The notes beneath the pieces are model-generated. The model was given only the letters and a program-made list of their open reading frames with translations, was not told where the DNA came from and did no database searches. From the NCBI GenBank assembly GCA_965644295.1, contig CBFFRP010000432.1:392214-456213 (forward strand): a DNA stretch of 64,000 bases, given 5' to 3'. Position 1 is the first letter of the stretch. Each line of letters starts with the position of its first letter. Origin of the DNA: Paraphysomonas bandaiensis (taxonomy: Eukaryota > Chrysophyceae). Positions 12,903-25,088 of this stretch are shown one piece after another. The translations under genes and the position numbers were made by a program.

Positions 12903-13512
12903 GAGTATATTCCGATATACAGTCAGTATATACAGTCAATCCTCATAGTATTCACATATGAAACATATCAGAGATGTGATGAACTTCTGTACTACTTCTC
13001 TATTCTTCTTAATCACTTCCCTCTGATCATACTACAGAAATCGAAACAAGTGGAAGTAATTTATATGACTTGTAACGAGATCGAGAGAGAGATGTGTGTA
13101 TATATACATACAGCAGTAGCATGTACAGCCTTTTACTGTACTGTGGATATAAGCTTTAGGAACTGATTTTCAAATTATATAAATTGATTTTTCGTCTAAA
13201 ATCCATGATATTTCGAGCACATCTCAAAAAATTCAGATATAATGAGAAAAAAAAAACTATTAGTACAATAGAAAGCACGAGCAGCAGCAGTAGATGGTCT
13301 ATCTTCAATACAAACATACACAGCAGCAGCATACATGGCATACTACTGGAGGAACTCACCCACCTCTGCTCTATACAGCAGTGCGTGTGTGTAGGTATAT
13401 ATGAACATGTGGTGCGTATACAACACAACACAATTTTCCAGATGGATTTCATAGACATCACATTAACTTCACCTCTCAACTCACTATAATTACAACACAC
13501 TCTTCATTTATC
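12903..13512. other. divergent promoter region
   Basis: Separates two divergent genes. It carries TACAGCAGTA at 13109-13118, a CAGCAGCAGC run near 13321, and TACAGCAGTG at 13374-13383. An AAAATC-rich inverted stretch (TGATTTTCAAATTAT...GATTTTTCG) lies near 13165-13195. No gene was recognised. Confidence 0.45.
13374..13383 (+). promoter_or_regulatory. TACAGCAGTA-type upstream motif
   Basis: TACAGCAGTG, about 130 bp before the aminopeptidase start at 13513. A second, exact TACAGCAGTA lies at 13109, about 207 bp from the divergent start at 12902. Confidence 0.4.
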
Positions 13513-16411
13513 ATGCCAGGAGATAACGCTTACAGTCGAACTGATCGTTCATCATATTCTAATCCTTCAGAGATTCTTTCTACTGTAATTCATTTGGATT
13601 GGACACTTGATTTTGATACCAAACAAATATATGGGAGTGTTACACATGGTGTTGTGGTTGTTATTGATGGATCTGATACTGTGAAGTTTGATTCTTCAAG
13701 TCTCACGATTTCGTCTGTTGAGATTAACTCCACTAAAGTTGGGTTCAAGACTGGTGTTACCTCAACGGCTCTGGGAACATGTATTGAAGTGCCTATTCCT
13801 GAGTCACTGCGTGCTGTAGGGACGGAGTTTGAAGTAAAATTCAATTATTCTACCAGCCCAACAGCATCCGCAGTGCAATGGTTGTCGGCTAAGACAACTA
13901 GTAGTGGAAAGTTTGTACGTGATTTCTTACGATTATGATCTAAACCTGATTTATTCTGTTTAGCCGTTTGTGTTTACTCAGTGCCAAGCTATTCATGCTA
14001 GAAGCCTAATGCCATGCCAAGATACACCTGGTGTGAAGACAACGTACACTGCCACTGTCAGGTATTTTTGCTCACTCTGGTCACATGTCTAGTTTTCCAG
14101 TGGCACACTATATCTCCACGTTACCGTGATCGTGCGATTTGTATGCCATTGCCAACCGAAGGTCTAATAACAATTCCTGTGTTAGGGCACCTGAGTGGTG
14201 TGTAGTCCTTATGAGTGCACTTGAGGACCCTATTAGTAAGGCCAAGGCCAAACCTGGTGAATTCCACTGGAGACAACCGGTTCCCATCCCAGCCTACTTA
14301 GGTATGTTCTACTCTTTTTTCCTGTTATGTTGAGTTTATAATTGTGTTTAATACATAAATTGTTACATTTGTGGAATATATTTGCCAGACGATGCGATGT
14401 GTCATAACCATTGTAAACAGTCGCTCTGGCAGCTGGTGAGTTGGAGAGCCGTGAAATCTCGAAACGAGTCAAGGTGAAACACTCTCCAAATGCGTTATGT
14501 GACACCATTTCTCTGAATGCTTTAATATATATGATGGTATCTGTAGGTATGGGCTGAGCCCAGTGTGGTAGACAAAGCTGCTTTCGAGTTTTCAGAGACC
14601 GAGGAGTTTTTACAAGCTGCTGAGAGCCTCACCTGTCCTTACCCATGGACTCGATATGACGTCTTATGTTTGCCCCCATCATTTCCCTATGGTGGCATGG
14701 AAAATCCATGCTTGACATTTGCGACGCCAACCCTCCTCGCTGGAGGTGTGTGATCATATACCTGCTGTATTTCATACGTATATGCAGTCAATCGACATCA
14801 TTGAAGTAAATTTTTAGATGATATATCTGCCGTGATTTCTGCTACTTATCATTGCGAAATGACTTAACGAAAACGTAATTTTGTGTATCTAGATAAGTCT
14901 CTTGCGGATGTTATTGCCCATGAGATTGCACACAGTTGGACGGGGAATCTCGTCACCAACTGCACATGGGAGCACTTTTGGCTCAACGAGGGGTGGACAG
15001 TTTGGCTTGAACGCAAGATTATGTCGAGGTATGTGCTCAGTATTGACAAATATGATCGCTTATTTTCAAATGATAGAGTGAAAGGTGATGTGGCGCACTT
15101 GAAGCTTTCAGCTCAGATTGGATGGAACCACTTAAGGGACTCGGTTGCACAGTTAGGGGGTGAGACTGGGCGATTCACCAGACTTGTTTGGCCACTAGAA
15201 GGTGAAGATCCGGATGACGCATTCAGCAGTGTTCCTTACGAGAAGGTAACGCCACATTTGTAGTGTCGCTGTATATATTGTCACAATGTAAATCTATTCC
15301 TCACTTCAGTATAAATCCTAATGCATATCCATAATTCAACGTATTATACTCACATGTGTTGTACATCTAGGGTTTCAATCTTCTCTGGTACTTGGAGTCA
15401 CTTGTCGGAACCCCTGCGTTTGAGGAGTTCGCCAAGAATTATATTGATAAGTTTAAATTCGGCGGTGTTTCTAGTGGGGAGTTTAAAGATATGTTCATGT
15501 CCACTTTCGCTGGACACTCTCTACGCGTCGATTCTCTTAACTGGGATGAGTTGTTTTACTCAACAGGTGATGCGTACATTTTTGCTATGTTCAGAAAACG
15601 AGTTATAGTAGTGTTGCTTTGATGTAGGAATGCCTACACCCACCCCTGACTTCTCGAACCCGCTCTCCGACAGTGCCTTACGTCTTGCCGACCGCTGGAT
15701 AGCCACACCCAAGGATGGGAACGCCGGTGCATCTGGTGCGGGGCCAACCGATATTGAGGGCTGGTCATCTCAGCAGAAGTGTGTCTTCCTTGAGAAGCTC
15801 ATTCTTCATGCCCAGGAGGTAGCGCCATTCTCCCTAGCCGTACTGGAAGCCATGGATCTCGCATATGGTCTGACGTCTTCCAATAATGCAGAGATCAAAT
15901 TCAGATGGCAGTCTCTGTGTTTGGAGAGTGAAGCACCATGGATCGTTCCGCATATTGTTGCATTTGTAAAGGCTCAGGTTGCCATGGTTAACGACGTTAT
16001 GTTTTATGTGTAATATATGTCTAGGGGAGAATGAAATTCGTGCGACCCTTGTACAGAGCCCTTCATAAGTCTGCTGTTGGTTGTGGAATGGCAAAGCAGA
16101 CTTTCATCGAGAACAATGAAATGTAATACTTTTATTGCGTGATATGAGTCATTGTTAATTGTGTATATAACTCTAGATACCACCCAATAGCTCGCAAAAT
16201 GGTTGCGGCAGATCTTGGATTGGATTTAAATGAGTTGGGTAAGACAAAGCAATGGAAAGATATCCCTCCGGCTAGTAGCTCTACTCCTGCACGACCTAAT
16301 CCAAATGCCACACAATCCCAGCCCGAAGATAGTATGGGATGGGCTGTGCCAGTCGCAGTTGCAGCAGGAGTAGCGGCCGTGGCGATTCTTTTCCTTAAGT
16401 TCAGGCGCTAA
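13513..16411 (+). CDS. LTA4H: M1 aminopeptidase / leukotriene A4 hydrolase homologue with C-terminal membrane anchor
   Basis: Model: 13513-13914, 13964-14061, 14186-14301, 14421-14473, 14547-14745, 14893-15028, 15077-15245, 15371-15566, 15628-15977, 16025-16122, 16177-16411; 683 residues. Hallmarks are the GGMEN exopeptidase motif and the zinc site [10 protein letters not shown]...NEGW (HExxH-18-E). SSVPYEKG follows, then the LTA4H-specific C-terminal helical domain ([10 protein letters not shown]...[14 protein letters not shown]). That domain distinguishes LTA4H/aminopeptidase B from other M1 enzymes. Mature LTA4H is about 610 residues and soluble; here an extra linker ends in a single hydrophobic segment ([19 protein letters not shown]) followed by KFRR. 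This is a tail-anchor arrangement placing the enzyme on the cytosolic face of a membrane (inference). It hydrolyses N-terminal peptide bonds; epoxide hydrolase activity cannot be judged from sequence. Confidence 0.9.
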
Positions 16412-16822
16412 GGTCCACGCCATAGATTGTGTGAGTTACATATCTGATATCTGACACAGTTGTTTGATAAGATGGTGCAATATGTGCATTGTATTTCGCT
16501 ACTGTTAGTTCTTTTTGAGCACATTAATTAAAAAAATATACGAGAAAAGCGTTTATGTCGATAAGTTCTCGAAACAAATGTATTCGTTACCATTGTTTTT
16601 TCTTCTTTATGTTACTGGAAATACCACACCAACGTAGAAATACCTACTGAAGTTGTAACTACTGTTACTGATACCACCTGGTTTATTCTCACCGTATTCA
16701 GTATTCATATTTCTCATGTTTTGAGCATATGTAGCACGGAGTTTGTTCGAAAACGTTCCGCGACCTCGATTAATTAATTGACATTAACACCGTCACCAGT
16801 CACATTATTTACAAATTATTAC
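16412..16822. other. convergent intergenic region
   Basis: 3' ends of the aminopeptidase and TPR genes converge here. AT-rich with ATTAATTAATTGACATTAA. No gene was seen. Confidence 0.4.
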
Positions 16823-18214
16823 TTATCCATCCACCATATCATTATCTATCATTGGCAACTCTAAAATCGGGTCATTAATCACCCTTATACCCTCTTTCGC
16901 GATAGAGTTATCCGGGTCTCTCGACAAAACACTTTCGTAGTCTAACAGCGCACGGTTCCACCTTCGAACACAACACAACGCTCGTGCTCTACAATACAAA
17001 AAATTAATACTACAAAGCCACAAAAGTACCAACGATATCAGGTATTAAATTTAATATGAAGGTGGATACTGTTGTCTATACAAAAGTAAAGTAGTTAGGA
17101 ATGTACATACCGTAACAAGAGCACCATATCCAGCTCTGGCTGGAACTTTAAAATAGTGTTAAAATCTTCGATGGCCGCAGTAAAGTCCTGTTGGCAGCAG
17201 TATATCAGAGCCCGATGAAGAATCTACAAGAGTGTATATACATTAGATACATTATGTCAGAGTCCGATGAAGAATCTACATGAGTGTATATATATTAGAA
17301 ACATTGGTAATTTCAGAGTACCAGAATTAGCCAGTCAGTTGAAAATACAGTGATATTACATGTAAAATACCATATTTAAATCTTCGGGATAATCATCAAC
17401 GATGCCCGTCATGACCTCTATTCCATCATCGTAATTTGGGGGGGACAGCTTTGCCGCCACATAGGCTCTGAGTCGCCTACTATCGATTCGTGTGTCCCCG
17501 AGTATAGATAGCAGGTTCAACTCGTCAAATGCATCCAGATAACGGTTTAGCTTGATGTAGCAATTCGCCATTATAAATCGGGCATCAGCTTCCATTGACG
17601 GTGTTGCTACACTTTTCAATTAGATACAAATAGAACAATATAAATGTCAAACATTATAATACACGACTACAACATGGGTGACAGTCACAAACATGCTACA
17701 TTTCTACGACATTCGTGATAAAAAAAACGTATACAGAACAGCGCAACTTACATAATGCCAGCTTTGCCGACACAGCGGACTGCTCAAACTCCTCCAATTT
17801 ATACAACACTTTTGCTTTTACAATGTACAGCTCTCCATTCATTTCATCAACCATCCCCAGAATCTCCAAGGTCTTGTCACGGTCACCTGATCGAAACGCT
17901 TCAATCGCTTTGCTCTTTGCCTCTCTCTGCATTTTCTTTAGCTCCAGATCTTTTCGAATCGATTTAAAGTAACGTCGACCTAACATACCACGATAAGCTG
18001 CTTTGACAGTAGTCGCAGCCCAAGTCCATCGTTCGAATCGTCTCTCCCAGCGCCATTCCAACCGCCTTAAAAACCGCTCCTCTCTACCAGTGGTAGCTAA
18101 TCTATGCCGATATATACCAGAAGGAGTTAATTGTTCACTAATCTCTTTTAATGTGAGCTTATAGCTGTCATTAGGAGCCCATATCTTTGTAGATGGAGGG
18201 ACATAACCGGACAT
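16823..18214 (-). CDS. IQ-motif / TPR repeat protein
   Basis: Minus-strand model: 18214-17752, 17606-17371, 17223-17111, 16988-16823; 325 residues, frame continuous. The N-terminal part has an IQ-like calmodulin-binding motif (AATTVKAAYRGMLGRRYF, about residues 66-83) inside a basic Arg/Trp-rich helix. TPR-like helices follow: MVDEMNGELYIVKAKVLYKL, FIMANCYIKLNRYLDAFDEL, ALIYCCQQDFTAAIEDFNTI and ALCCVRRWNRALLDYESVL. The last three match the TPR W/L/G/Y/A/P spacing well. IQ plus TPR proteins of this length are often axonemal or centrosomal, but this is inference. It is divergent from the SWI3 gene, separated by an ATGT microsatellite. Confidence 0.75.
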
Positions 18215-18383
18215 GACTATAGTAACGAACTATACGAATAAGTGACTATAGAATACACACTGGCACACAATTAAATGGCTATATTGAAAGGCAAAGTAGT
18301 AAATTCATTCGATTGATTCCTATGTGGTTTATCTATTAGTTTAATGAAAGACACGTGATGGACTCTCATACAATACACACACA

Positions 18384-18393
18384 TACAGCAGTA
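18384..18393 (+). promoter_or_regulatory. TACAGCAGTA-type upstream motif
   Basis: Exact TACAGCAGTA, 170 bp upstream of the minus-strand IQ/TPR start at 18214. Confidence 0.4.
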
Positions 18394-18652
18394 TCTACTG
18401 ACTATATGACTCACCCACTGCTCGTTTATATACAGCACTGGAGTGGTGGATACCTGAAAACTGCCAATGAAACAAGGGGTTTTCAGGAATATGTACAGTA
18501 GAGTATGTGAAAATACAAGGTATGTAAAATAAAACCTCTGTATTTTACCGTTGGAATAAAATCACATGAAAATTTAGTCTAATTTCGGCATTTTTTTTAG
18601 TCTACTGAAAGCACCCCCTACTTTTTTGTATTCTGCTGCCCCTACGATACTC

Positions 18653-18815
18653 TGTATGTATGTATGTATGTATGTATGTATGTATGTATGTATGTATGTA
18701 TGTATGTATGTATGTATGTATGTATGTATGTATGTATGTATGTATGTATGTATGTATGTATGTATGTATGTATGTATGTATGTATGTATGTATGTATGTA
18801 TGTATGTATGTATGT
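18653..18815. repeat. (ATGT)n microsatellite, about 40 units
   Basis: Uninterrupted tetranucleotide tract. All six apparent frames crossing it (YIHT/CMYV repeats) are translation artefacts of the repeat and are not genes. Confidence 0.97.
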
Positions 18816-18898
18816 TTGTGTGATTTGTGGGATGATTGCCATTTAAACACAAGCAACTGCACATTCAAACCACTATAACTTATCAATCATATTCCCGC

Positions 18899-21456
18899 AT
18901 GAGTACAATGTCTTCTATCGTGGTCAAGAAGACAGGTACTCCTCCGGAGTATATCTTGCATGACTCTCTATATATACAGCAATACTCACCTATTGCATTT
19001 GCGCTTAAACAAGATGGTATTGAGGGCATTCACGATAAACTATTGGCTAAATTGATATATGATATTCAAATGTTTATGGAGGTATGTGTGTTGCTGTGTG
19101 AGATAACTGCACTGATGTATCTGTAGAAGCGATTGGGTGTAACAGCCCCAATGCCGAGAAAACTTGTGCGCTTGCCTTGCAGTGTATTCAAAGATTTCTC
19201 TGTTGGTGGTGCACTTTATATTTTCTTCAAAGCTGCTTTTCAACGAATGAGTCCTGAGAAGTGGAGAGGTTTCGATGTAATGAACCCTTCCAACTGCGAC
19301 TTTATATATACGCTGTTGCAAGAAGTACAGAATTCCTTGGTGGATGTGAGTCTGCAATAGATGTAATTATGTTTACTTAACACGTCGTGCTACGCAGAGA
19401 AATTTTATCACATGGCCGAGAGTTCATTTTGCATCATCTTTGTCTGATGACTTGATAAAGGAATTAGAGAATATTGTGCGCTCGCATAATGGCAGTGTGG
19501 TAAGTGATGTGAACGCAGCCAGTCACTTGGTGGAATGGGACGAGGAAGTTGATGGGAAGGAAATTGCCGAGGACTTCTACCGTCCTATAGAAACCCGATT
19601 AAACAACGGTGTGGGAGCTGTTTTGGTTCATTGGTTTTACACACCTGACAGTTACGACGAATGGCTCCCATCGCAGGGATTGGAATGTCCAGAAGTGCAG
19701 AAGCCACCCCCTACAAGCCAACATAAACAATGGCGGGTGTGTTGTCAATTTTTGCGGGATGTTGCGAAGTATAATGAATGGGGAAATGAAGTAGACTATG
19801 AGGTAGGCTCTGCGTTAGAAGTAGATCAAGCAAGTGTCGGTGGTATGAAGGTAGGCAAGTATAGAATGAACCCAAGTTCGACACAGAAGAAGCACGAGAA
19901 TACTTTCACGGAGGAAAAGAAAGCTGTAATGCCGAGTCTTGCCCCGCCCACGGAGGATCCCAACTTTAGCTCTAGTGGGAGGGCCGCTGGAAATGTAAAT
20001 GTAGTTGAAGTTTCTGGAAATCAATACACGATGAAGGAAGAGCAGCCTAGCGGGCAACAGCCGCCACTAACTGCAGAGCCAGATGTAGATAGGATATCGG
20101 CAGAGGTTAAGCATTCTGCTGAGCACAAGCAGCAACAAGATGCTGCACCTGAAATGGAGGCTGATGGCACTTCGATGGAGGTAGAGGAAGGCGCTGGGAG
20201 AGTACCGTCATCAGAATCAGCACAAGAGAATTCTTCAGCAGCGGGTCCAGTGAAGCGCAAGGACCGGGATGAGGATGATTCAGAGAGCCCCATTCAAAAA
20301 CGAAAGCGAGATTTAATGACGACAAATAGCCCCGAAAATATCGCCCCTGTTCTGCCTTCCTGGATGAGTATGGATGCTATCAGTGCAGTGGAGCGCCGAT
20401 ATTTACCGGAACTGTTCTATGGCGCATCGCAGTCTAGTTCTAAGAACTACCCTGATGAAGGCACCGATGAAACTGTAGACGTTCGGTACCTTCGTGTTAG
20501 AAATTGTATTATAGAACTCCACAACCAGCAACCGGAGGTGTACATATCGGCAACGGAATGTAGACAAAAAGTGGCCGGTGATACTGCACTGGTTATTCGA
20601 ACTCACGAGTTTTTGGATGCATTTGGAGTAATAAATACGAACTCCTCTATAAAGCCCACAACTCGCCCCCCAAAGTGTCCTGCTTTTTTCTTCAGGAGTC
20701 CTCCGGCAGCAGAGGTGGAATCTCATAATACTGCATTTAAAACAGCCGCAACGTCATCAGGTGGACAGGAAAGTGTGAAAACAATACAGTGGAGTCATCA
20801 GGCGGACGCCGCATTAGTAGCCGCCGTGTCTGCTCTATGCCCAGAGGACTCAAAGAAATGTGACATTGACTGGGATTGTGTGTGTGAGGCAGTAAAGCGT
20901 GACACCGATATGGCCGTTCCACTTTCCCCAGATATATGTTTTAAGCGTTTCGTGGAGATATCTATACTGTGTGACTCTGGAGAAGGTAGCGGTGGAACAC
21001 GGGAAGGGGTTGTTCCTAAAAAAGTGAAGGAGCTTGCAACATTAGTAGCAACTGAGTGTTCGGCTTATATTGACTGCGATGCTGCGTCGTCCGCAGTTCG
21101 GGCGGTCGCTGGAGTTATGCAAGAAGGAGCTGGAAGTGTGCTTAAAACAGCTCATGCTGTGGGCGGCGGTGCTGCACTCGTATCAGCAGCCGCTAAACTA
21201 GCTGCTGGCACAAAAGAAAGCTCCATTGAAGACATTCTAGACGATTACTTATCTGTACGAATGCTTGCATTAGAAGAGAAGGTACGAATTTGAGTTCTTG
21301 TAACGAAACGCGTAGTAATTGATATCTTAGATGCAGGTAATGTCGTCAATTGAAAAAGCGCTAGAGATTGAAAGAGAACGAGTTGAGCTAGATAGGCACG
21401 ACTTGCAGGTGCAAAGAGCGCGAATTGCGTTTATTCAATCACATTTTCTACAATAA
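18899..21456 (+). CDS. SWI3/SMARCC-type SWIRM-SANT chromatin-remodelling subunit
   Basis: Model: 18899-19081, 19127-19345, 19398-21281, 21331-21456; 803 residues. The N-terminal module (KRLGVTAPMPRKLVRLP...RNFITWPRVHF...VLVHWFYTPDSYDEW) matches the chromo/BRCT-like N-terminus of SMARCC1/2 and plant SWI3. A disordered acidic linker with a basic KRKDRDEDD...KRKR nuclear-localisation-like patch follows. The SWIRM domain (PSWMSMDAISAVERRYLPELF...YISATECRQ...AFGVIN, about residues 453-540) comes next. A divergent SANT domain (IQWSHQADAALVAAV...DWDCVCEAV) and a C-terminal leucine-rich helical segment (LEEKMQVMSSIEKALEIERE) suited to dimerisation complete it. The order is that of SWI/SNF core scaffolds, which act in the nucleus. 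The last intron could use either TTAG (21330) or GCAG (21336), changing two residues. Confidence 0.87.
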
Positions 21457-22545
21457 GCACTGGTGTCGTTATTAAGTAATTGTACAAGTTTTGAATGGGT
21501 GTCATCGTGTGCAGCTGGAAATATGCGTCTTACTAATTAATACATGAATTATCGATTACTGTCGAAGCTATAAGCGTTCTGTATTGCGATGTGGTAGCTA
21601 TTTTCTTCAGCAATAAAAAACGGAATGGGAGTAAGAGGAGGTTTCATGATTTTATATAATGAAGACCAAAGGGATCGAAGAACGAATCAGAAGAACTATA
21701 GAATTTAGATATATTGAACTCTGATAGAGTGGTGACTCGTTATTAGCAAAAAAAGTGGCACATTCTTGCAGTTGAGTAATAGCTTGCAAAGTCAAGAACT
21801 ATATCCCATTAATATATATTTTCCAGTTCAAAGTTAATCTTTAATTAGTTATTTCAGCATTTATTGTATTAGTATCTTGTATCTGTAGTGGCAAGCCAAT
21901 TCGTATGAAGCAACGTACTATAACAGTTGCAAGTGTGGCTGTAGATAACAAGCAACAACATCAATGAATTAGGGAATAAAAGAGAATTAAGAATTACAAA
22001 CAATATACGGACTAGACTTTAGACCACTAGGCAACGTTGGAAAAATGTTAACTTCTGGTTACGCCTGCTATTCGCTTCGTCTAGTATTCATTTCAAAATA
22101 GTTCTGATAGGGTAGTCTTGCTGTTTTCTACGAATATATTAATGCCAGCTATCTAATATTTAATATTCTATAATTTATTCTATCGCTATGACGTCCAAAT
22201 AACAACAACAACAGTTTTAGATTTCAATCACATATGTAACGCTATGCACTCTAATAGTATAGATAATTTATTCTTCGAAGATTATTAATGATGAAAGAAG
22301 TCGATATATTTTACGGAGAATGAATTAGCATGCTGAAGATGCTCTACAGGCTGTGTATATATATAGCGAGAGCGCCTCATAGAACTGTCAATAATTTCCA
22401 AATAAATCAATAGAGGGGGAAACAATATTGTTATTAAGGATGATACTGTAGTCTATCATTCATTTCTATAGTTCTTACTTGCTATATATATACATACATA
22501 TATGGGCTCATCTATGGCTATTCTCCCTCTAGTTAGGGTTTCCTT
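21457..22545. other. long AT-rich intergenic region
   Basis: Over 1 kb with no frame above background, no convincing splice-site pairs and no tRNA-like folds that I can see. Confidence 0.45.
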
Positions 22546-22998
22546 ATACGGAGCTCGTCGAAAAAAGCAAAAAGGCCCAGCTCTCGGCGCCGAGCGTATT
22601 TTGCAAATATGTCACCTTATACAAAAAAGAGTTAAAAGGCTTTTCTCTCAGCGCCGAGCGTCTATATAAACCAATGGAACTAAATGCTAAGGAAAGCCAT
22701 GGCTCGATACCGATGTTCTCATAACAATCACCTTTCTCAATTAATTGTTGATATCTTGACATCACGATGGAATGGCTACTCAATGGTCTGTTATCTGTTA
22801 CAGTATACATATGCACCAAATTAAAGGGTGTCATGTTGGGTCGATTTCTTTCTTCAGTCTGTATAAGGCCGTATTCTTGGACGCCTGGCGGTGAGAGAAA
22901 AGCCTTTTGACTCTTTTTTGTATAGCTAAGGTGACATATTTGCAAAATACAAAATACGCCGACCTTTTTGCTTTTTTTTCGACGAGCTCCGTACACTG
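22546..22998. mobile_element. foldback element with about 120-bp terminal inverted repeats and TA flanks
   Basis: The ends read CGGAGCTCGTCGAAAAAA inward on the left and its complement on the right. Homology continues for about 120 bp through GCAAAATACGC/ATATGTCACCTTA/ACTCTTTTTTGTATA/AAAGGCTTTTCTCTC, with several substitutions. Both ends abut TA (CTTA-TA on the left, TA-CACT on the right), fitting Tc1/mariner-type target duplication. The central 200 bp is unrelated to any gene I know. A 150-codon minus-strand frame spans the element but reads through both repeat arms, so I regard it as incidental. Confidence 0.72.
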
Positions 22999-23158
22999 TA
23001 TACCTGGTATATCTCTACTCACTGATATTTTGTCTAAAAAAACTTATTTTCAGTGGAATTTTTTGTAGATATTTCAAGCTTTTTGCTTGTTTTTTCCTTC
23101 AGCAACACAAAAAAGGGTAATATGTTGTGTAAAATGCTGTGTAATATCATATAGCATA

Positions 23159-23168
23159 TACAGCAGTA
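23159..23168 (+). promoter_or_regulatory. TACAGCAGTA-type upstream motif
   Basis: Exact TACAGCAGTA, 105 bp before the J-protein start at 23273. Confidence 0.4.
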
Positions 23169-23272
23169 TGTATGGATGTGTACGTGTACAGCCATATGGA
23201 GGCTTATATGTACTGTACATGACAATAAGTTAACTTAAAGCTTATAGCAGTGTCTATAACAATTCTATTACT

Positions 23273-24495
23273 ATGTTCTTCCATATATCTGATATTATAC
23301 TGTCATCAATACCCTTCTGTCTATTCTTTTCCATTGCTCTTGGATTCTACCCTATATCAAATGAGAAACGCGGTAGATTATGGTTCTATATCGCGTCTAT
23401 AGTCCTCGGCGTGTCCATCAAAGTGGTATGTATGATAAGTAATTTGATTCTATGTAATTGGTATTTTAGGTCATAGATTTGAATACGCTCCCTACCAGCC
23501 TGTACACTGTGTTAGGGGTAGCACCAACTGCGTCTGTATTTGACATTAGAAGAGCTTTCAAGGAATTATCGTTACTCTATCACCCGGATAAGAGTCCCAG
23601 TGAGAATTCTCAATCCCACTATTATGCTATTCGATATGCTTATGATGTAAGAGGATTGTGAATATATGATATGTTTTCCAATTCACTTATCTCCCAGTAG
23701 TACGTACAAATGAGCAATTGTTACTTCTATTGTAGTATCATCTTTATGTGTTGCTTTCCATCATTTAACTGTTGGTGCAGCAACTTGTTGATGACTCCAA
23801 GCGAGATTGCTATGATCGATTTGGCGCCATAGGTCTTGTTTCCGATCCAAGAAATGACGAAATAGACCTTTTGTTCAGTATTGCCATCATTTATATATAT
23901 TGGATAGTTGTATTGCTGCTAGTTACATCTCCAAGTAGCTCTCGATCTGCTCGAACTCCCCTGATAGTGGTGCTTTTGGTCATGCTGGTTTTAGAAGTCA
24001 CTCTCAGGACCACTAGCACCAGGATATCTGACCTCCTTCCTTTGTCTATCACTGAACACGAACTGCTGGTGTACGCTCATATGTGCTTTCCAGGTCTGTT
24101 GCTAATTATCAAGTGTGTGATGGACTACTACTACTTGGATGTGGACAAGTATGCTTTACAGTTCGCGAAGACTTCTTCGAAGAACAATAAGGTGAGCCAT
24201 ATAAATGATATCTTCCGCAACCAATATTGTTGCGGATACACAGGAGATGTTGACGCTGATGCGGGAGACTGCGTCGTTGTTACCTGTCGTGGAGAACGAT
24301 GCTTCCACAAGTAGTGAAACACAGAATGTGCGGACCAATCTGATGGCTATCTCAGAACGAATACAGGAGAATGATAGAGAAGCCGCGAGACTAGTAGCTG
24401 CATTGGAATCAGCTGCCAAGTCTTCCAGTAGTGGCAGTTACCTCTGGGTACTTTTTATTATAGTCTACCTTGCATATTCAATAGGATCGGAATAG
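23273..24495 (+). CDS. membrane-anchored DnaJ-domain protein
   Basis: Model: 23273-23425, 23470-23646, 23781-24191, 24244-24495; 330 residues. An N-terminal hydrophobic segment and a second membrane segment (LWFYIASIVLGVSIKVV) precede a J domain: LYTVLGVAPTASVFDIRRAF...LLYHPDKSPSE. The HPD motif needed to stimulate Hsp70 ATPase is intact. Further membrane segments follow (SIAIIYIYWIVVLLLV, LIVVLLVMLVLEVTL, FPGLLLIIKCVM). The C-terminal part is a helical linker ending in a hydrophobic stretch (LWVLFIIVYLAYSI). The layout, transmembrane then J domain then transmembrane, resembles Sec63/ERdj-like ER chaperones, but no Brl domain was recognised. ER location is inferred. Confidence 0.82.
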
Positions 24496-25088
24496 ATGTG
24501 TTAGAAATCTGCCTTCTTTTACAATTGTATTGTGTAGATTACCTATGCGTAAAATGCAATTGTATTACTAATGATGGTAGAGCTTGTTGAGAAAGTATTA
24601 CGAAAATGGCAGTAGGATTCCTTTGCAGTTAGATTCGTTATTCTACACAGCAGTCGTGTGTATTTTCACTGGCGATTCAAATTTCGTAACAATATGCTGT
24701 TCGTCTGCAAATTAGGTACTACATATCATACATCAAACAAACAGATTCTGCCAATATGATGCAGCGAATTTTTTGTAAACGAATTGGAAGTATATCTCCA
24801 AATTAACTCATGTATCACACTAGTCATAGATCGCCTAGTTTAGAGTTTAGCACAGAAGGTGCTAAAAGTTCTTAACTTGCAGAAGTAATTATAATTACCT
24901 ATGAGTAAATTGACTAGCTGGTGCTTTTCTGCATACGCTATACCACATACATGTACGCGATATACTTCCTATACGAAGCGGCGGGTCACAAGAGCATCTC
25001 ATTAAAATCTACCGCGGCTGAAGTGAACCAACACATATGCTCTGAACCACCTAATATACCAGTGAATATTTCCAATCCTGAAGACATA
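24496..25088. other. convergent intergenic region
   Basis: 3' flanks of the J-protein and eIF4A genes. It contains a CACAGCAGTC near 24646 that is not upstream of any gene, a useful negative for the promoter-motif idea. Confidence 0.4.

Larger units (their letters stand above)
18215..18898. other. divergent promoter region with microsatellite
   Basis: Contains TACAGCAGTA at 18384-18393, TACAGCACTG near 18433 and the ATGT tract listed separately. No gene was seen. Confidence 0.45.

Noticed and set aside
18574-18886. Several YIHT/MYVC repeat proteins on both strands
   Set aside because: Pure translations of the (ATGT)n microsatellite; same for 29819-30200.
22544-22996. 150-codon minus-strand frame
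   Set aside because: Runs across both arms of a foldback element; no motif, and arms constrain the sequence.
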